This document shows, piece after piece, positions 11,782 through 22,849 of a stretch of DNA of 64,000 bases; position 1 is the first letter of the stretch, and the number at the start of each line of letters is the position of its first letter. The position numbers and the translations under genes were made by a program. The DNA is from Zygnema cylindricum. Lineage: Eukaryota > Streptophyta > Zygnematophyceae > Zygnematales > Zygnemataceae. The stretch covers positions 62,001 to 126,000 of the forward strand of contig JBBHKE010003366.1 of the NCBI GenBank assembly GCA_037447655.1, written 5' to 3'. Below the pieces are notes generated by a model. The model was not told the DNA's origin. It worked only from the letters and a program-made list of their open reading frames with translations, and searched no databases.

Positions 11782-13751
11782 CTCCCCTTATTTTCTAGTC
11801 TATCTTTAATTTTAGACCACACTTCTCCCTGCAAGAAAATTAGCTTAAAGGAAGGCACAGGTTTGGTCATCATATCTGCTACCATCTCACTATCTGGTTG
11901 GTACTCTAAACTGATTAGTTTGTTTTCTACTATCTCTCTAACAAAGCTGAGTCTAATGTCCATGTGTTTGGCTTTAAAATTATGTTTAGGATTGGCAAAA
12001 ATAACGATTGCTGCATGATTATCACAAAATATTTTCTGCACACCACTCTTAAGGTGACCAAGCTCACCAAGCAAAGACTTGACCCACATCAATTCTTTTA
12101 CAGCACAGCAAGAGGCCATATACTCAGCCTCCATGGTGGACTGAGCAATAACTTTTTGTTGTTTGCTACTCCAACAGCAAGCCCCATCACCCACATATAA
12201 TACATATCCAGAAGTGCATCTCCTCATCGGAGCATCACCATAACTGGCATCACTCCAAGTAGTGATGTCAGTATTCTCCCCACCCAAATGCAACCATAGA
12301 TACCTAGTTCCTATCAAATATCTAAAGGCTCTTTTAGCTGCCTCCCAATCCCTCTTAGTTGGAGCATTTAGACTTATACTCAGCACTCGTACAGCTGCAG
12401 CTAAATCCGGCCGAGTACAATTAATAAAATAGATTAGACTTCCTACTACTTTCTTGTAAGGAATAGTCAACATGATCTTTTGTTCATCAGGAGATAATTC
12501 CTCGTCTAAGACTATGACTCCTTCTTCCTCACTCCCCTCACTTCCCTTCTTCAACTCCATTGGAGTTGTACAACTATTAGCTTTATCCATCTGAAATTTT
12601 TCAAGCATGTTCCATATTGCTTCCTTTTGAGTCAATCTTATAATTTTTCTTTTTCGGTCTCTATCTACTTGAATTCCCAAAACATATTTTGCTTCCCCCA
12701 TATCCTTCATTTCAAATCTCCCCTTAAGATCGGTTTTCAGTTTATTAACTTTTTCCATTGATTTACTTAAAACAAGCAAATCATCAACATTAATTGCAAT
12801 AAATATAAAACCTTCCTCATCTTCGAAAACATAGATTGAGTTATCAGAGCTCATCCGGATATATCCCAGACTAGTAAGAAACTCATCAAATTTCTTATTC
12901 CACTGTCAAGGCGCCTGTTTCAAACTATAAAGAGATTTAATCAGTCGGCATACCTTACTCTCCTCTCCTTCCTCCACAAACCCTTCGGGTTGTCGCATGA
13001 AGATCTCCTCTTCCAATTCTCTATGCAAAAAGGTTGTTTTAATGTCCATCTAGTGCACTTCCATGTCTTCCGCTGCTGCCAGGCTGAGAAGTATGCGAAC
13101 GGAGGGAAACCTGATGACCGGGGCAAAGGTTTCCTTGTAGTCAATTCCCTCCCTTTGTGTAAATCCCTTTGCCACTTATCAGGCCTTGTAGCCCTCGATT
13201 GTGTTATCTGGGTTTAGTTTTAATTTGAAAACCCACTTACAACCGATTGGTTTTTGGTTAGGTGGACAATCCACCAACTCCCAAGTATCGGCTGTCATAA
13301 TTGAGGCCATCTCCTCATTGATGTCTGTCTTCCACCGGTTTCTTTCTGGACACGTCATCGCCTCTCCATAAGTCTGAGGCTCATCTTGATGAGATAGTTT
13401 TGTTACCTTGTTATTAACCTGTTTTTCTTGCAATATTTTGCTACTTCTCCTCCCCCCTTCAAAATCTGAGGCCGGAATAGATGGTTCTCGTGGATTTTTT
13501 CGAACAATCTTGGCTTCTCCCCTATCCCTTGATACCGAATCAATTTCCACCACGTTTTCCGCTTCGGGTAGAGTTGTCACTGGAGTTTCCACAGCCGAGT
13601 CCTTTTCGGTCTGATTTGTACCTGCAAGAATGTCATCTTCTCTAAAACCTGAATAGATAGGAAGCTCAAAGTCATCGGAATTTTCTGACTCAAATCTGAT
13701 TTTTATTGACTTTGTATATTTGAAGGGATCCACAGACTTTCCTTCATCCAT
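11703..13751 (-). pseudogene. Copia-2 reverse transcriptase and RNase H
   Basis: One continuous reading frame covers the linker after integrase, the reverse transcriptase (TWELVDCPPNQKPIGCKWVF; catalytic INVDDLLVLS near 12785) and RNase H (TWSDASYGDAP, STMEAEYMA, SLEYQPDSEMVADMMTKPV). It is broken only by nonsense codons: TGA-TAA near 13176-13181, TAG near 13050 and TGA near 12907. All other codons between them stay open and conserved in type. This indicates a young copy silenced by point mutation rather than by large deletion. The frame ends inside the 3' LTR. Confidence 0.92.
11782..11793 (-). other. Copia-2 polypurine tract
   Basis: The coding strand reads AAATAAGGGGAG immediately before the LTR start TGTAGAAATT. 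The position fixes the 3' LTR boundary. The tract lies within the end of the pol reading frame. Confidence 0.75.
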
Positions 13752-13967
13752 AACTACTAGATGCTTTACTAAGATTATATCTTCCCTTTTTAGATCATAA
13801 ACTCTATATCCTTTAACATCTTCATCATATCCTAATAAGTATCCCGGTTTTCCTTTAGGATCTAGCTTCCAATTTGACCGATCTCTATCTAGACTGAATA
13901 CTTGACTGCCGAAAACCTTTAAGTGAGATATGTCTGGTTTCCGGCTTGTCCATCTCTCATAAGGTGT

Positions 13968-15022
13968 TTAATCTTTTATAGCTGAAGTAAAAACTCTTTT
14001 TTTGAGGTAATTAGCACAGTTCATTGCTTCTCCCCAAAACCTTTTTCCTATCTTCTTATCTGACAACATACTTCTAGCACTATCACTTAGTGTTTTATTT
14101 AACCTTTCAGCTACCCCATTCTGTTCTTGGTTTTCTGGAACTGTCTTTTGGTGTTGGACCCCATCTTCCCTCAAAAAATCCTCAAACTGGTTAGAAGTAT
14201 ACTCTCCACCATTGTCACTCCTTATTCTCTTGATTGGAGTTTCATGGAGTTTTTCGCTCCATGCTTCATATTGTCTTAAACAATCCTGAGCTTCATACTT
14301 GTTTTTCAAAAAATACACCCGAGAATATCGAGACCAATCATCAGTTATAGTAATCATAAATCTCTTCCCACCCGGTGAGGGCACTTTAGCCGGTCCCCAA
14401 ATATCTGTGTGCACTAGATCTAGAAATTTTTCTCCCTTATAGGTGGTTGTTTTAGGAAAGGGTAATCTGTGTGATTTACCTTGAGCACATTCACTACAAT
14501 CACTTATATTATCACTCTCAGTGAACAGAATCCTTTCCACCACTCCCATCTTTTTCATCTCTCTTAACTTATCTAGATTCACATGCCCAAGCCTCTTATG
14601 CCACATCATAATATCATCAACACCAGCATAATAAATTTTCTTCTTTTCATCACTTATAATCAGCCTAAACATTCCATATCTACCTTTCTCAGCAATGAAA
14701 TAGACATCCTCCTCAAAACTAGCAGTAAAGACTCCTTCCCTAGTGCTAGTAAAAAAACCCTTATCATCTAATACTGATGTAGAGATAAGATTTTTGTTCA
14801 GCTCCGGAATAAACAATACATCGGAGAATGTTAATATAGATGTCTTTCCTTCTACTAACACTTTTAGATCTACCGATCCTACAAGAGTAGTGGTGAATAT
14901 CCTCCCATCCGCGTAGTCTATCTCTACGGTGGGAATCTTTCTTATCTTAATGAACAGGTGCCTATCCTTACACATGTGCATGGAGGCACCTGAATCTACA
15001 ATCCAGCCGGTTTCACCTTTCT
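13968..15022 (-). pseudogene. Copia-2 protease and integrase
   Basis: The aspartic protease active site reads WIVDSGASMHMC near 14985-15010. Integrase follows with its zinc finger (WHKRLGHVNLDKL...CSECAQGKSH) and all three catalytic acidic residues in place: D in VHTDIWGP, D in RSDNGGEY, E in NGVAERLNKTL. One in-frame stop after FTSAIKD (13968) separates it from the following linker. A TAG near 15021 and a frame change in an A-run near 15065 lie upstream. The catalytic integrase core itself is uninterrupted. Confidence 0.92.
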
Positions 15023-15063
15023 ATCCACCGTAAGCACATTTCTGCCTTCGTGGAATTTTGACC

Positions 15064-15251
15064 TCATTTTTTCGCCTCCAACTCCTCATCCAAAAGGAGC
15101 TCATTGTCCTCGTCCTCGGATTCCGCCTCATGTACCTGTGTCACAAGGTCCTTTTTCTTTCCTCTCGGGGTACCACCGGTCTGCCTCTCCTTTAGCCGAA
15201 GCTCGGTTAGCTCGTTTAAAGATTGGTACCCCAGAGGGTATGCCCATAACC
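15064..15251 (-). pseudogene. Copia-2 gag carboxy-terminal remnant
   Basis: A short acidic frame (HEAESEDEDNELLLDEELEAKK) upstream of the protease is all that is left of gag. It starts right at the LTR boundary, so the capsid region and the primer binding site were lost. The frame ends at a run of six A where the protease frame is offset by one base. Confidence 0.6.
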
Positions 15252-16323
15252 TCAAACTCTGAGACCTCTATAAGTCCTCAGAGTGGACAGCTTCCAAGAA
15301 GCCTCTAGGATAACCCTGACCCCTTTGTGTTTTAGCAAGAACAACTACCACCCTGGCAGACAAAAACTCTGACCAACTTCTTCCTTGTGAAGGCAAGACT
15401 CCTGTAAGTCGATAGCAAAAAGAATCTCTAAATTTTCTCCCCTGAGCAGTAAGTTATGGAGGGTCAAACTTGACCTTTTGTACAGAAGCTCTCTGAGAGA
15501 GAGGGTCCTATCTCCTATTTTTTCTAAGTCTTATCTCTCTTACATACTCTATCTACTGATGTACGGAGCCAATCAAATTACTCCACTGTACACAAAAGTA
15601 CATCTGCCAGTGTACTTTAGGTACGGAAATTGTACGACATAACCTAAATGTCGACACGTGGTATCTCTGGATTCGCTCCCTTAATCCTCGGAGATGCTGC
15701 GATCCAATGTCATTCCGCCACGTTTCATCCGATGTGGCAATGATCAAAAACCGTCAAAATTCTCTTTCGCGATCTCGGCGTTAAATTTCGGCTGTCCGAT
15801 TAAATTTACATTTAATCGTAGTCGTAATAAATACATGCGCGGTATTCATTTTGGTAAAGAAATAAATGCGCGGTATTCGTTTCTTATACGTACCGTAATC
15901 CGTACTGTTACATCACTGGATCTATGGGTCCCGTAAAACTATTTCAGTTTAATAGACTATCCTACGTATTAATGTTTAATTAATTATCAATCCCTATAAT
16001 ACGTAACACTATCTCTAGGCTTAACGGTTAGAGCTGCCGGATACTGGTTGATTACCAGCTGGCATGTTCCAGGATCAAATCCTGGAGGCGGCACATATAT
16101 TTTAGTAAATATAATCTAAATTATAAATAAACTAATATATATTTCCCGTAAACCTCTGGAAAGCCTAGGTAGCCATGGCTCTAGCTTCCTCTCCAATTTC
16201 TCAGTGACTGCGACAAGTTTGAGAAGTTGGAGAAAGAAGTTAGAGGTAGACTGCCTCGCCTTTTTCCTATATTTCTATTTAGACCTAAAAAATACTTTAA
16301 ACGGACCTTTAATTCCTACTACA
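15252..16323 (-). repeat. Copia-2 5' LTR
   Basis: Collinear with 10716-11781 over its full length, with small differences. The internal end reads TCAAACTCTGAGACC, so one of the canonical terminal bases is mutated. The sequence directly left of it does not resemble a usual primer binding site, consistent with deletion of the leader and gag. Confidence 0.88.
16019..16095 (+). other. tRNA-like module in copia-2 5' LTR
   Basis: The D-arm-like GCTTAACGGTTAGAGC and the T-arm-like hairpin CCAGGATCAAATCCTGG (16069-16085) are followed by AGGCGGCACA. A CTGGT/ACCAG stem with a 5-base loop lies where an anticodon arm would be, but the loop is too short. It is better regarded as a tRNA-derived fossil than a tRNA gene. 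Confidence 0.45.
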
Positions 16324-16566
16324 AAAGAGTCAAAGAATTTGGGAATTGTGTGATCAAGTTGATAATTTCATTATAAAACGAGATCGTTTTATACAAAGTG
16401 ACAAATTGCTAATTATTGTTGATTGTACTGTACTACGCTACACAAAGTGGATTTGGGCGGCTACACAAAGACCAAATATATTTGACAAGGTTGACCAACG
16501 AAAAGAAAAACGAAGAATAAGACCAAAAGTACAATTACGAGACCGCACTTGAATAAGTGGAGGACG
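16321..16566 (-). repeat. Copia-3 3' LTR
   Basis: It matches 20229-20475 base by base with scattered substitutions, from ACAAAAGAGTCAAAG to CTTGAATAAGTGGAG. The left edge touches the copia-2 LTR end, so its outer boundary may be lost. Confidence 0.8.
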
Positions 16567-16590
16567 AAGGCCGGAGGAGAAACGATGCTG

Positions 16591-17979
16591 CTAAAAATGG
16601 GGTCGATGAAGAGATTTGGTGAAAAAGTAAGCAACTTGATCCGTAAATTTCACATAGAGAAATTTAAGGGTGCCATCCTCAACACGCTCATGATAATAGT
16701 GGTATTGGATGTCGATTTGCTTGGTGCGCTTGTGGTGAATTGGATTCTTGATCAAAGCGAGGGCGCCTTTGGAGTCGGAGCAGATGGGAGTGGGACCAGA
16801 GAAAGGAAAACCAAGATTGGTGAGAAGGGTTGAAGCCAAACAGCTTCCTTGGCCCCATGGCTTGTAGCCATGTATTCAGCCTCAGTACTGGAGCAAGTTG
16901 TAGTAGGTTGTTTCCTCTATGTAAAATGAATAATAATACAACACCACACCCACAATGCACAACCCAATAACCCCAATAATCCCCTCGTAGCAACAGCAGA
17001 GATAAACAACATTCACAATAAGAGTTGAAATTTATTGATCGGAAGGAGTTTACAAGTTCAAAGCTCACGGCGAAAGTCTACTGCAAAAGAGTGTGTGTTT
17101 TCACTAAGTCTATTTGGGTATTTAAACTAGTTATATGACAGTCAACTTGGTATAAGACCTATGTACACGTGGACCTTATCGGTCAACCACGATTTATACA
17201 AACTATCTTCTAGAACAATATGGTACAAACTACATTTTGCGGCGTTGCTATGCTACCACGCTGCCCTGCTATGCTTCATCACTAAGTTGCTACGCTGCTA
17301 TGTTGCGCTAATCTAGCATCAAAGTTCCGCTGCTCTGAACCGCGACTATAGCAACCCTGTTCCTAATATGCAAGGTATACAACTTTGCAACCCTGTTACA
17401 CTGCAAGACCAGGAGATAAACCCATTTCCCAAGAAAAAACGTGAGCCAATGGTAGAACGGCGGAATAGCTCGTCCTGGGCTCAATCCGAATCAACAAAGC
17501 CCAAAAGGGTAGTAAAACTAGAGGAGTAAGTAAGGCACAAAGATTTAATGCCCTGTAGATACTGAAAGACCCGTTTAGGAGCTACAAGATGATCTGGAGA
17601 AGGTCGCTGAAAAAAATCGACTAAGTTTCGTAACCGCAGTAGCAATATCTAGCTGAGTCACTTGCATGGCATACATAAGAGCACCCACCATGGAGCGGTA
17701 AGTAGCATGGAGGGGAGGTGAGAGGAGGGTGCTGGTGGAGGGGACAAGAGGAGAATTGGCATCCAATGGGGTGGAGAAAGAAGAGCAATCGGTAAAACCA
17801 AAACGGTCAAAGAGATCACACATAAAGAATTCCTGAAAGAGGCGAAAAGTTTTAGTGGAACAATTACGAAAGACTTCAATTCTATGGTAGTAGGTGAGTT
17901 CACCTAGGTCACTCATGTCAAAATGACGTTGAAAAAGGAGTTTAAAGGTCGCAACCAAAGGTGCGAAGGTGGCGGACAT
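16591..17979 (-). pseudogene. Copia-3 reverse transcriptase and RNase H, interrupted
   Basis: The reverse transcriptase carboxy-terminal half is at 17575-17979 (HFDMSDLGELTYY, YRSMVGALMY). The RNase H starts near 17500 (LGFVDSD, RRSTIG, NGFISWSC) and stops at 17401. It resumes at 16919 with KQPTTTCSSTEAEYMA and ends near 16591 (DSKGALALIKNP, DQVAYFFTKSLHR). The 481 bp between are a foreign insertion with TGTAA...TTACA ends. Confidence 0.85.
16920..17400. mobile_element. Solo-LTR-like insertion within copia-3 RNase H
   Basis: This non-coding block of 481 bp splits the RNase H reading frame at a conserved point. It begins TGTAA and ends TTACA, the inverted terminal pentamer typical of an LTR. 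The flanks CTCTA and CTGCA share 3 of 5 bases and could be a mutated target duplication. It contains degenerate GCTATGCTACC-type repeats (about 17255-17320). It does not match the other LTR families in this window. Confidence 0.65.
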
Positions 17980-18049
17980 CAGGTTTTATAGAAGACCACG
18001 CTTCCATCGAGGTAATGTGAGGCGTAGCACTTGTCGCGCACAAGTTACG

Positions 18050-18618
18050 AAGATAGTTAGCGCATATGGTTGCCTCAGCCCAAAAGGAAAAGGCAAATTT
18101 GCGAAATACAACATAGATCACGCCATTTCGGCTAAAGTACGATAGTACCTTTTGACAACGCCGTTCTGCTGAGGAGTGTATGGTGCACTCAATTGGTGTG
18201 AGATGCCATGGTGAGCGAATAATGCTGAGAATTGGTGAGACATAAACTCGCCACTGTTGTGAGTCCGTAAATCTTTTATGCGCTTGTTGTGGAAATTTTA
18301 TGCAAGCGCTTTAAATTCCTGGAAACGTGCAAAAACATCAAATTTTTCACAAATATTGTATACAGGGGAAAAGCGGGTGACATGGTCGATGAAAGAAACA
18401 AAGAACAACGAGCCACCAAATCTGCGTGTGCGCATGGGACCGCATACGTCGGCATGAATGAGAGCGAGGGCTTTCTGTGATAATGATAGTACAGAGAGGA
18501 AAAGAATGGCGTGGCATTTTCCCTTGTATGCTGCATGACAAAAATCCAATTTTTTGTTACAAAAATAGTTAATTCCGGTTACAGGAATTGGCAAAGAAGT
18601 TAAACTAACGCTATTCAA
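18050..18618 (-). pseudogene. Copia-3 integrase, catalytically dead
   Basis: The segment before the core reads KLDFCHAAYKGKCH, followed by ALIHADVCGPM, which carries the first Asp. The second position reads RTHNSGEF, with His where Asp is expected. The third reads QQNGVVKRYYRTL, with Lys for Glu. Frames change near 18290. Both replacements remove metal ligands of the DDE core. Confidence 0.82.
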
Positions 18619-18993
18619 ACGCCCATAGCGTAAATGCCAACGGGAAAAGTCTTATACACAAGCATTTAAAACAAAAGAGATGCTAACACTAAATGCACAA
18701 GGTTTTATAGGATGGTAGGATTGTAAAAAATACATAGAATCTTTTGCTATTCCAAAACCTATGTTATGTTTGTCATTTTTACTAAGAAATTGAACACTAT
18801 CTTCATCAAATTCGGCTTTAACGCCATCAGTCACAGCTACGGGGACAGAAAAATAAATTCCAAGCTAAGGCAAGTACTAAAAGGACATTTTTGATGTCAA
18901 TCGAGGAATTTGGAACGCGGACATGGCCAGAGTGAGAAGCCAATAGTATTCGATCGTCCCCTAAACGAATCTGCATAAGGGAGAGTAAAAGAG

Positions 18994-20113
18994 TTAAATG
19001 AGTAAACTTATCAGATCGAGGAGAGAGGTGATGACTGGCACCACTATCAATGATCCAATCATTATGTGTGGCGTGAGATTAAAACGCATACCCAGGTGTA
19101 AAAGAAACGTCCATACCAGCGTGGGCGAGATTTCTGTAGCCAAATTCCGGAGATGGGGGAGGACCGGTGGGATTTGTGGATGTGAGAGGAGAAGTTGACG
19201 AAAATGAGGGGAGAGGTGGAGGGATTGGCCAATAAGGATTGTATGACGCGAAATGGGCGGCGACAAAAAGGGTGGAGTAAATTGGACTTTGGGGTAGAGG
19301 AGGATACGGGTAAGGGTACGGAAAATTCGGGTGAAAAACAGGTTGGGGGGAGGATCAGGGAAGTGGAGTAGGCGTGTGGAAAACACGAGCCGTTTTGGCA
19401 TCACCGTTAGAATTGGAATTTGTCGTTTCTGCCTTTTTTTTGCGTGCCAGCTTGCGACATTCGGTAACAGTGTGTCCTGACTTTTTGCAATAATTACAAA
19501 CGACAAACAGCGCCCCCCCAGGTTAGTTTTAAGATCCGAAGCAAAGTACGCGGTGACATGGGAAGGGTTAGATGCAGAAAAAGACAAGATTTTTGTTTTT
19601 TGGTGCATTAATTTCGTACATAAAGCGTGAAAAGGGATTAGATTTTCAAGATTGTCAAAAGATGAGATTAAAGGGGCGAAAGATTCTGGCAAGCCACCTA
19701 ATAAAGTGGATGACAAATCTTCATCACACAAGTGAACGCCAATCATTTCACACTTTGTTGGAAATAGGTCAAATGTACTTATCCAATCTTGCATCGATTC
19801 CGTCAATTTTTTCATTAAATTGAAAAAGGCGCGCTTTTGAATGCGGCGAGCTGTCCATCCTGGTTTGTACGTACGCGGCCGTTAAACGAGACCAAGCTTC
19901 GGCCGACGTGAGAGCGCCTCGAATGAGTCGCGTTTTTTCTGTCGTTAGCGCCATTACTAGACGCGCGCGAGCGTTGCCGTCTTTGACCTTCCATTCCGCA
20001 ATTTCTTGAGTTTTGGTGGTTTTAGCCGCCGCGTCATCGGTAGTATTAATGATTGGTGGTTTAGATGCGCCAGTGAAAAGATCCCAAATTTTCTCTAACT
20101 TAAAAAGATGCAT
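18994..20113 (-). pseudogene. Copia-3 gag
   Basis: The gag amino-terminal region at 19769-20113 (EWKVKDGNARARLVMALT, LIRGALTSAEAWSRLTAAY) belongs to the retrotransposon gag type with a UBN2-like fold. The frame continues at 18994-19815 (HLCDEDLSSTLLGGLPESF). A CCHC zinc knuckle, CNYCKKSGHTVTEC, is read in another frame at about 19450-19495, just after a run of seven C that probably caused a frameshift. A stop near 20150 separates it from the presumed start close to the LTR (ATGGCGTCC near 20215). Confidence 0.85.
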
Positions 20114-20228
20114 GGCAAAAAATGAACAATCATAGAAATTTAAACTATCGAACTTCTAGATATTATTGGAAGTTGCGTGGTGGGCCCATAACCTACAGGA
20201 GAAGGATTGTTGGACGCCATAGTAAAAG

Positions 20229-20475
20229 ACAAAAGAGTCAAAGCATTTGGGAATTGTGTGATCGAGTTGATAATTTTATTATGAAACGAGATCCTTTTAT
20301 ACAAAGTGACAAATTGTTAATTACTGTTGATAGTACTGTACTACGCTACATAAAGTAGATTTGGGCGGCTACACAAAGACCAAATCTATTAGACAAGGTT
20401 GACCAACGAAAAGAAAAATGAAGAATAAGGCCAAAAGTACAATTACGAGACCGCACTTGAATAGGTGGAGTACGC
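20229..20475 (-). repeat. Copia-3 5' LTR
   Basis: Matches 16321-16566. Beyond it, to about 20640, the segment containing AATAAGTGGAGTACGG is repeated twice more at ~65-bp spacing (near 20520 and 20583), a short degenerate tandem array that includes the LTR edge. Confidence 0.78.
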
Positions 20476-20640
20476 TCTTGTTCACGTAGGACAAAAGGGA
20501 CTAAAGTCGACGAGACTGCATTTGAATAAATGGAGTACGGTTTTCTGAACTAAGGACGAAAAAGACTTAAGTGGACGACGCACTAATAAGTGGAGTACGG
20601 TCAAGTTGACTTAGGACAAAAACGTTAAAGTGGGCGTTTT

Positions 20641-22490
20641 TATTCAGGAAATAAAAACAGTACGGGAAATTACCCTCAACAATAACCGCATCAATAGCTC
20701 CGTAATCGAAAAAAAAGATTAGGATCATATGTTAACCATTCAGATGCTTTTTTAACATCAAAATTAATATCATCAAAATTATTTCATCGAAATGAAATGG
20801 TAATTCATAATGATAATTAGATAATCTTAGAGTACCCAATATATCTATACATATCAAGATATTAGATTAATTATTATATTTATTAATATTATTAGTAAAA
20901 GTATCTTTTTATTAGTTTTTACAATTCGTAAATCCCCAAAGATTGGAAATAAACTTGAAGTTTCATCGTTACTGTAAAAAATACATAAAATACATTTTTT
21001 AATAGTAAAAGGTATAACTAAATTTTGTATATACATAAATCTTTTACTATTTTTTTTACAAAATTCAATACCTTATAAATCGTCCATAGGAGAGGCATTA
21101 TTAAAGTCGGAAATAAAACCGTTTTTAATAGAGGTCGTTCTTGTGAAAAAAATGAAGGCATTCTTTTTTTCTAAAAACATATTAATTTTTATAATTTTAA
21201 GTTTATTTTATTAAATTCTTGAGACAACCTAATGTCTAATAGACATCATTTTTCATATATGCAGTTGCGGATGGTAAGTTTGGGTTTTGCATAACCAAAT
21301 GCAGCTCGGGCAGCTAACAATAGGAATCCTCCAGTCGTTCCTGTTGATATTAAGAAAGTTGAAGCAATTTCGGTTGTTGCTATTGCTGAATTTATGCCAT
21401 CAGAGAAAATGGATGCGCAGATGTTGGAACAAGAAGGGAGGAGGCTCGGATGAGCATTGAAGAGTTCAAGGAAAGTCAACAATAGTACGTAAACTCCAAA
21501 GATATCTGCATCATCATCATGTGCATTATCTGGTAATAGCTGCAATAGTAGTAATAGTGATTAACGTCTGCATCGAAGAGGGCGTCCTGTGCCTCAACTT
21601 TTTACTGACAACCTCCTCCCGAAGGCAAAAGTTGACAGCGGCTTGGGCTGTACCGCTACGTTTCCTTGTAATGTTTCGGCAAAACATGAGGCCTAACAAA
21701 TCAGATACAACAAAAAACCTTTTCACCCAGAAAGTTGGAATTGCTATTGTACTATTCATCATGAACGTTACATCATACCCCATCCCAATAGTGTTGCCCA
21801 TTGCCTATTTCAGCCATGGATTACTCACGGAAGACACCCTCAAACTACCCCAAAAACAGCTGTGTTTCAGACAGCAGATATTACTCCACAGTTAATAAAA
21901 ACAGTTCAAACTACACAAATATGCAGAATATTCTAGACACTGTAATCTCCCAAAATTAAAGCCAAATCCACCAAGGAATCCAAAAGATACGAGCTCCAGA
22001 GTTTCCCAAAATTAGCTGACAGCTTATCAAACTAACCAAGTAGACTTCTCACATAATTCTATTGAATTGACAAAACAGAATGAAACTACGTAAACAAATA
22101 TTTTCTAGGTCATCAAATATCACCACAAAATTTCATACAAAAAAATCAATGAGGGTGATCACACCATCAGGTCAGGGTTGCACAAAAACAGTCTGCCATT
22201 ACTTCGATAAACTCAACTATGATCCTAAAAAATAATCTAAGTCCTACAAGTTAACATTAGCAGAGTAACTAACTAGGTCCTACACTAATCCTGGAGCTAC
22301 ACCTGTCACTAAGTATTGAACACGATAAAACACTGTACGTCTAATGTACTTGTGGTACGTCAAATCCCTAAGTCTAACTCGCCGTTAAATGGAACACTGA
22401 AACACTATTTTATAATGTACTAAAATACAAACAAATGTTTTCCAAATTTTACAAATACACATCCGTTCAGAAGATGTTACTAATGCTTAG
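20641..22490. other. AT-rich intergenic DNA, no recognisable gene
   Basis: Mostly AT-rich sequence. A minus-strand open frame at 21246-21545 (99 codons, two hydrophobic stretches) follows a plausible acceptor CTATTACCAG, but I recognise no family and no neighbouring exon joins it convincingly. I do not call it a gene. Confidence 0.5.
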
Positions 22491-22503
22491 TCAGCATAGT
22501 TCA

Positions 22504-22610
22504 TATAAGTCCAGCCGACTGTTGTCGTGCGGTACGAAGCACTTGAGTGTGTAACGCGTATAAGTTTAGCCAACTGTTGTTTTGCGGTACGAAGCACCTG
22601 AGTGCGTACG
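22504..22610. repeat. 56-bp tandem duplication
   Basis: The segment ATAAGT..AGCC.ACTGTTGT..TGCGGTACGAAGCAC.TGAGTG is present twice in direct order, starting near 22504 and 22560, with about six differences. It lies in a locally GC-richer stretch. No coding potential is evident. Confidence 0.75.
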
Positions 22611-22849
22611 GCGTGCTTCATCACCTGTGGTCCCGCGCGAATCGAGTCCATCCACACGATTCGAATCAACGTTCCATACAAAATTCGTATAGTACATTTT
22701 CCGGATGTCCGGTCCAAACTTCGTCCGTCCGATTCTGCTTATCCGCTCGTTCGATATTCGACACGTGTATGTGAGTTTCGGCGCCATTTCGAAATACCTG
22801 CAAAGTCCTCATATGCCGACGTGTGTCCCTGTTGAAGTACAATACACTT

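Larger units (their letters stand above)
10716..16323 (-). mobile_element. Ty1/copia element 2 with two LTRs
   Basis: Two ~1.07 kb LTRs (10716-11781, 15252-16323) flank a 3.47-kb internal region coding on the minus strand in the order gag remnant, protease, integrase, reverse transcriptase, RNase H. Integrase before reverse transcriptase is diagnostic of Ty1/copia. The polypurine tract is at 11782-11793. Gag is almost entirely missing at the 5' side. Flanks GCCAG (left) and AAAGA (right) do not match, so a target duplication is not seen. Confidence 0.9.
16321..20475 (-). mobile_element. Ty1/copia element 3, degraded
   Basis: Short LTRs of about 246 bp (16321-16566 and 20229-20475) flank gag, integrase, reverse transcriptase and RNase H remnants on the minus strand, in copia order. 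Frames are broken many times and integrase catalytic residues are replaced, so it is older than copia-2. It abuts the copia-2 5' LTR on the left without intervening DNA. Confidence 0.85.

Noticed and set aside
16069-16085. Possible functional tRNA gene in the copia-2 LTRs
   Set aside because: A T-arm-like hairpin exists, but there is no valid anticodon arm or 7-bp acceptor stem in two of three copies.
21246-21801. Two minus-strand open frames with hydrophobic stretches
   Set aside because: No recognisable family, no consistent splice partner, and surrounding DNA is AT-rich repeat-like sequence.
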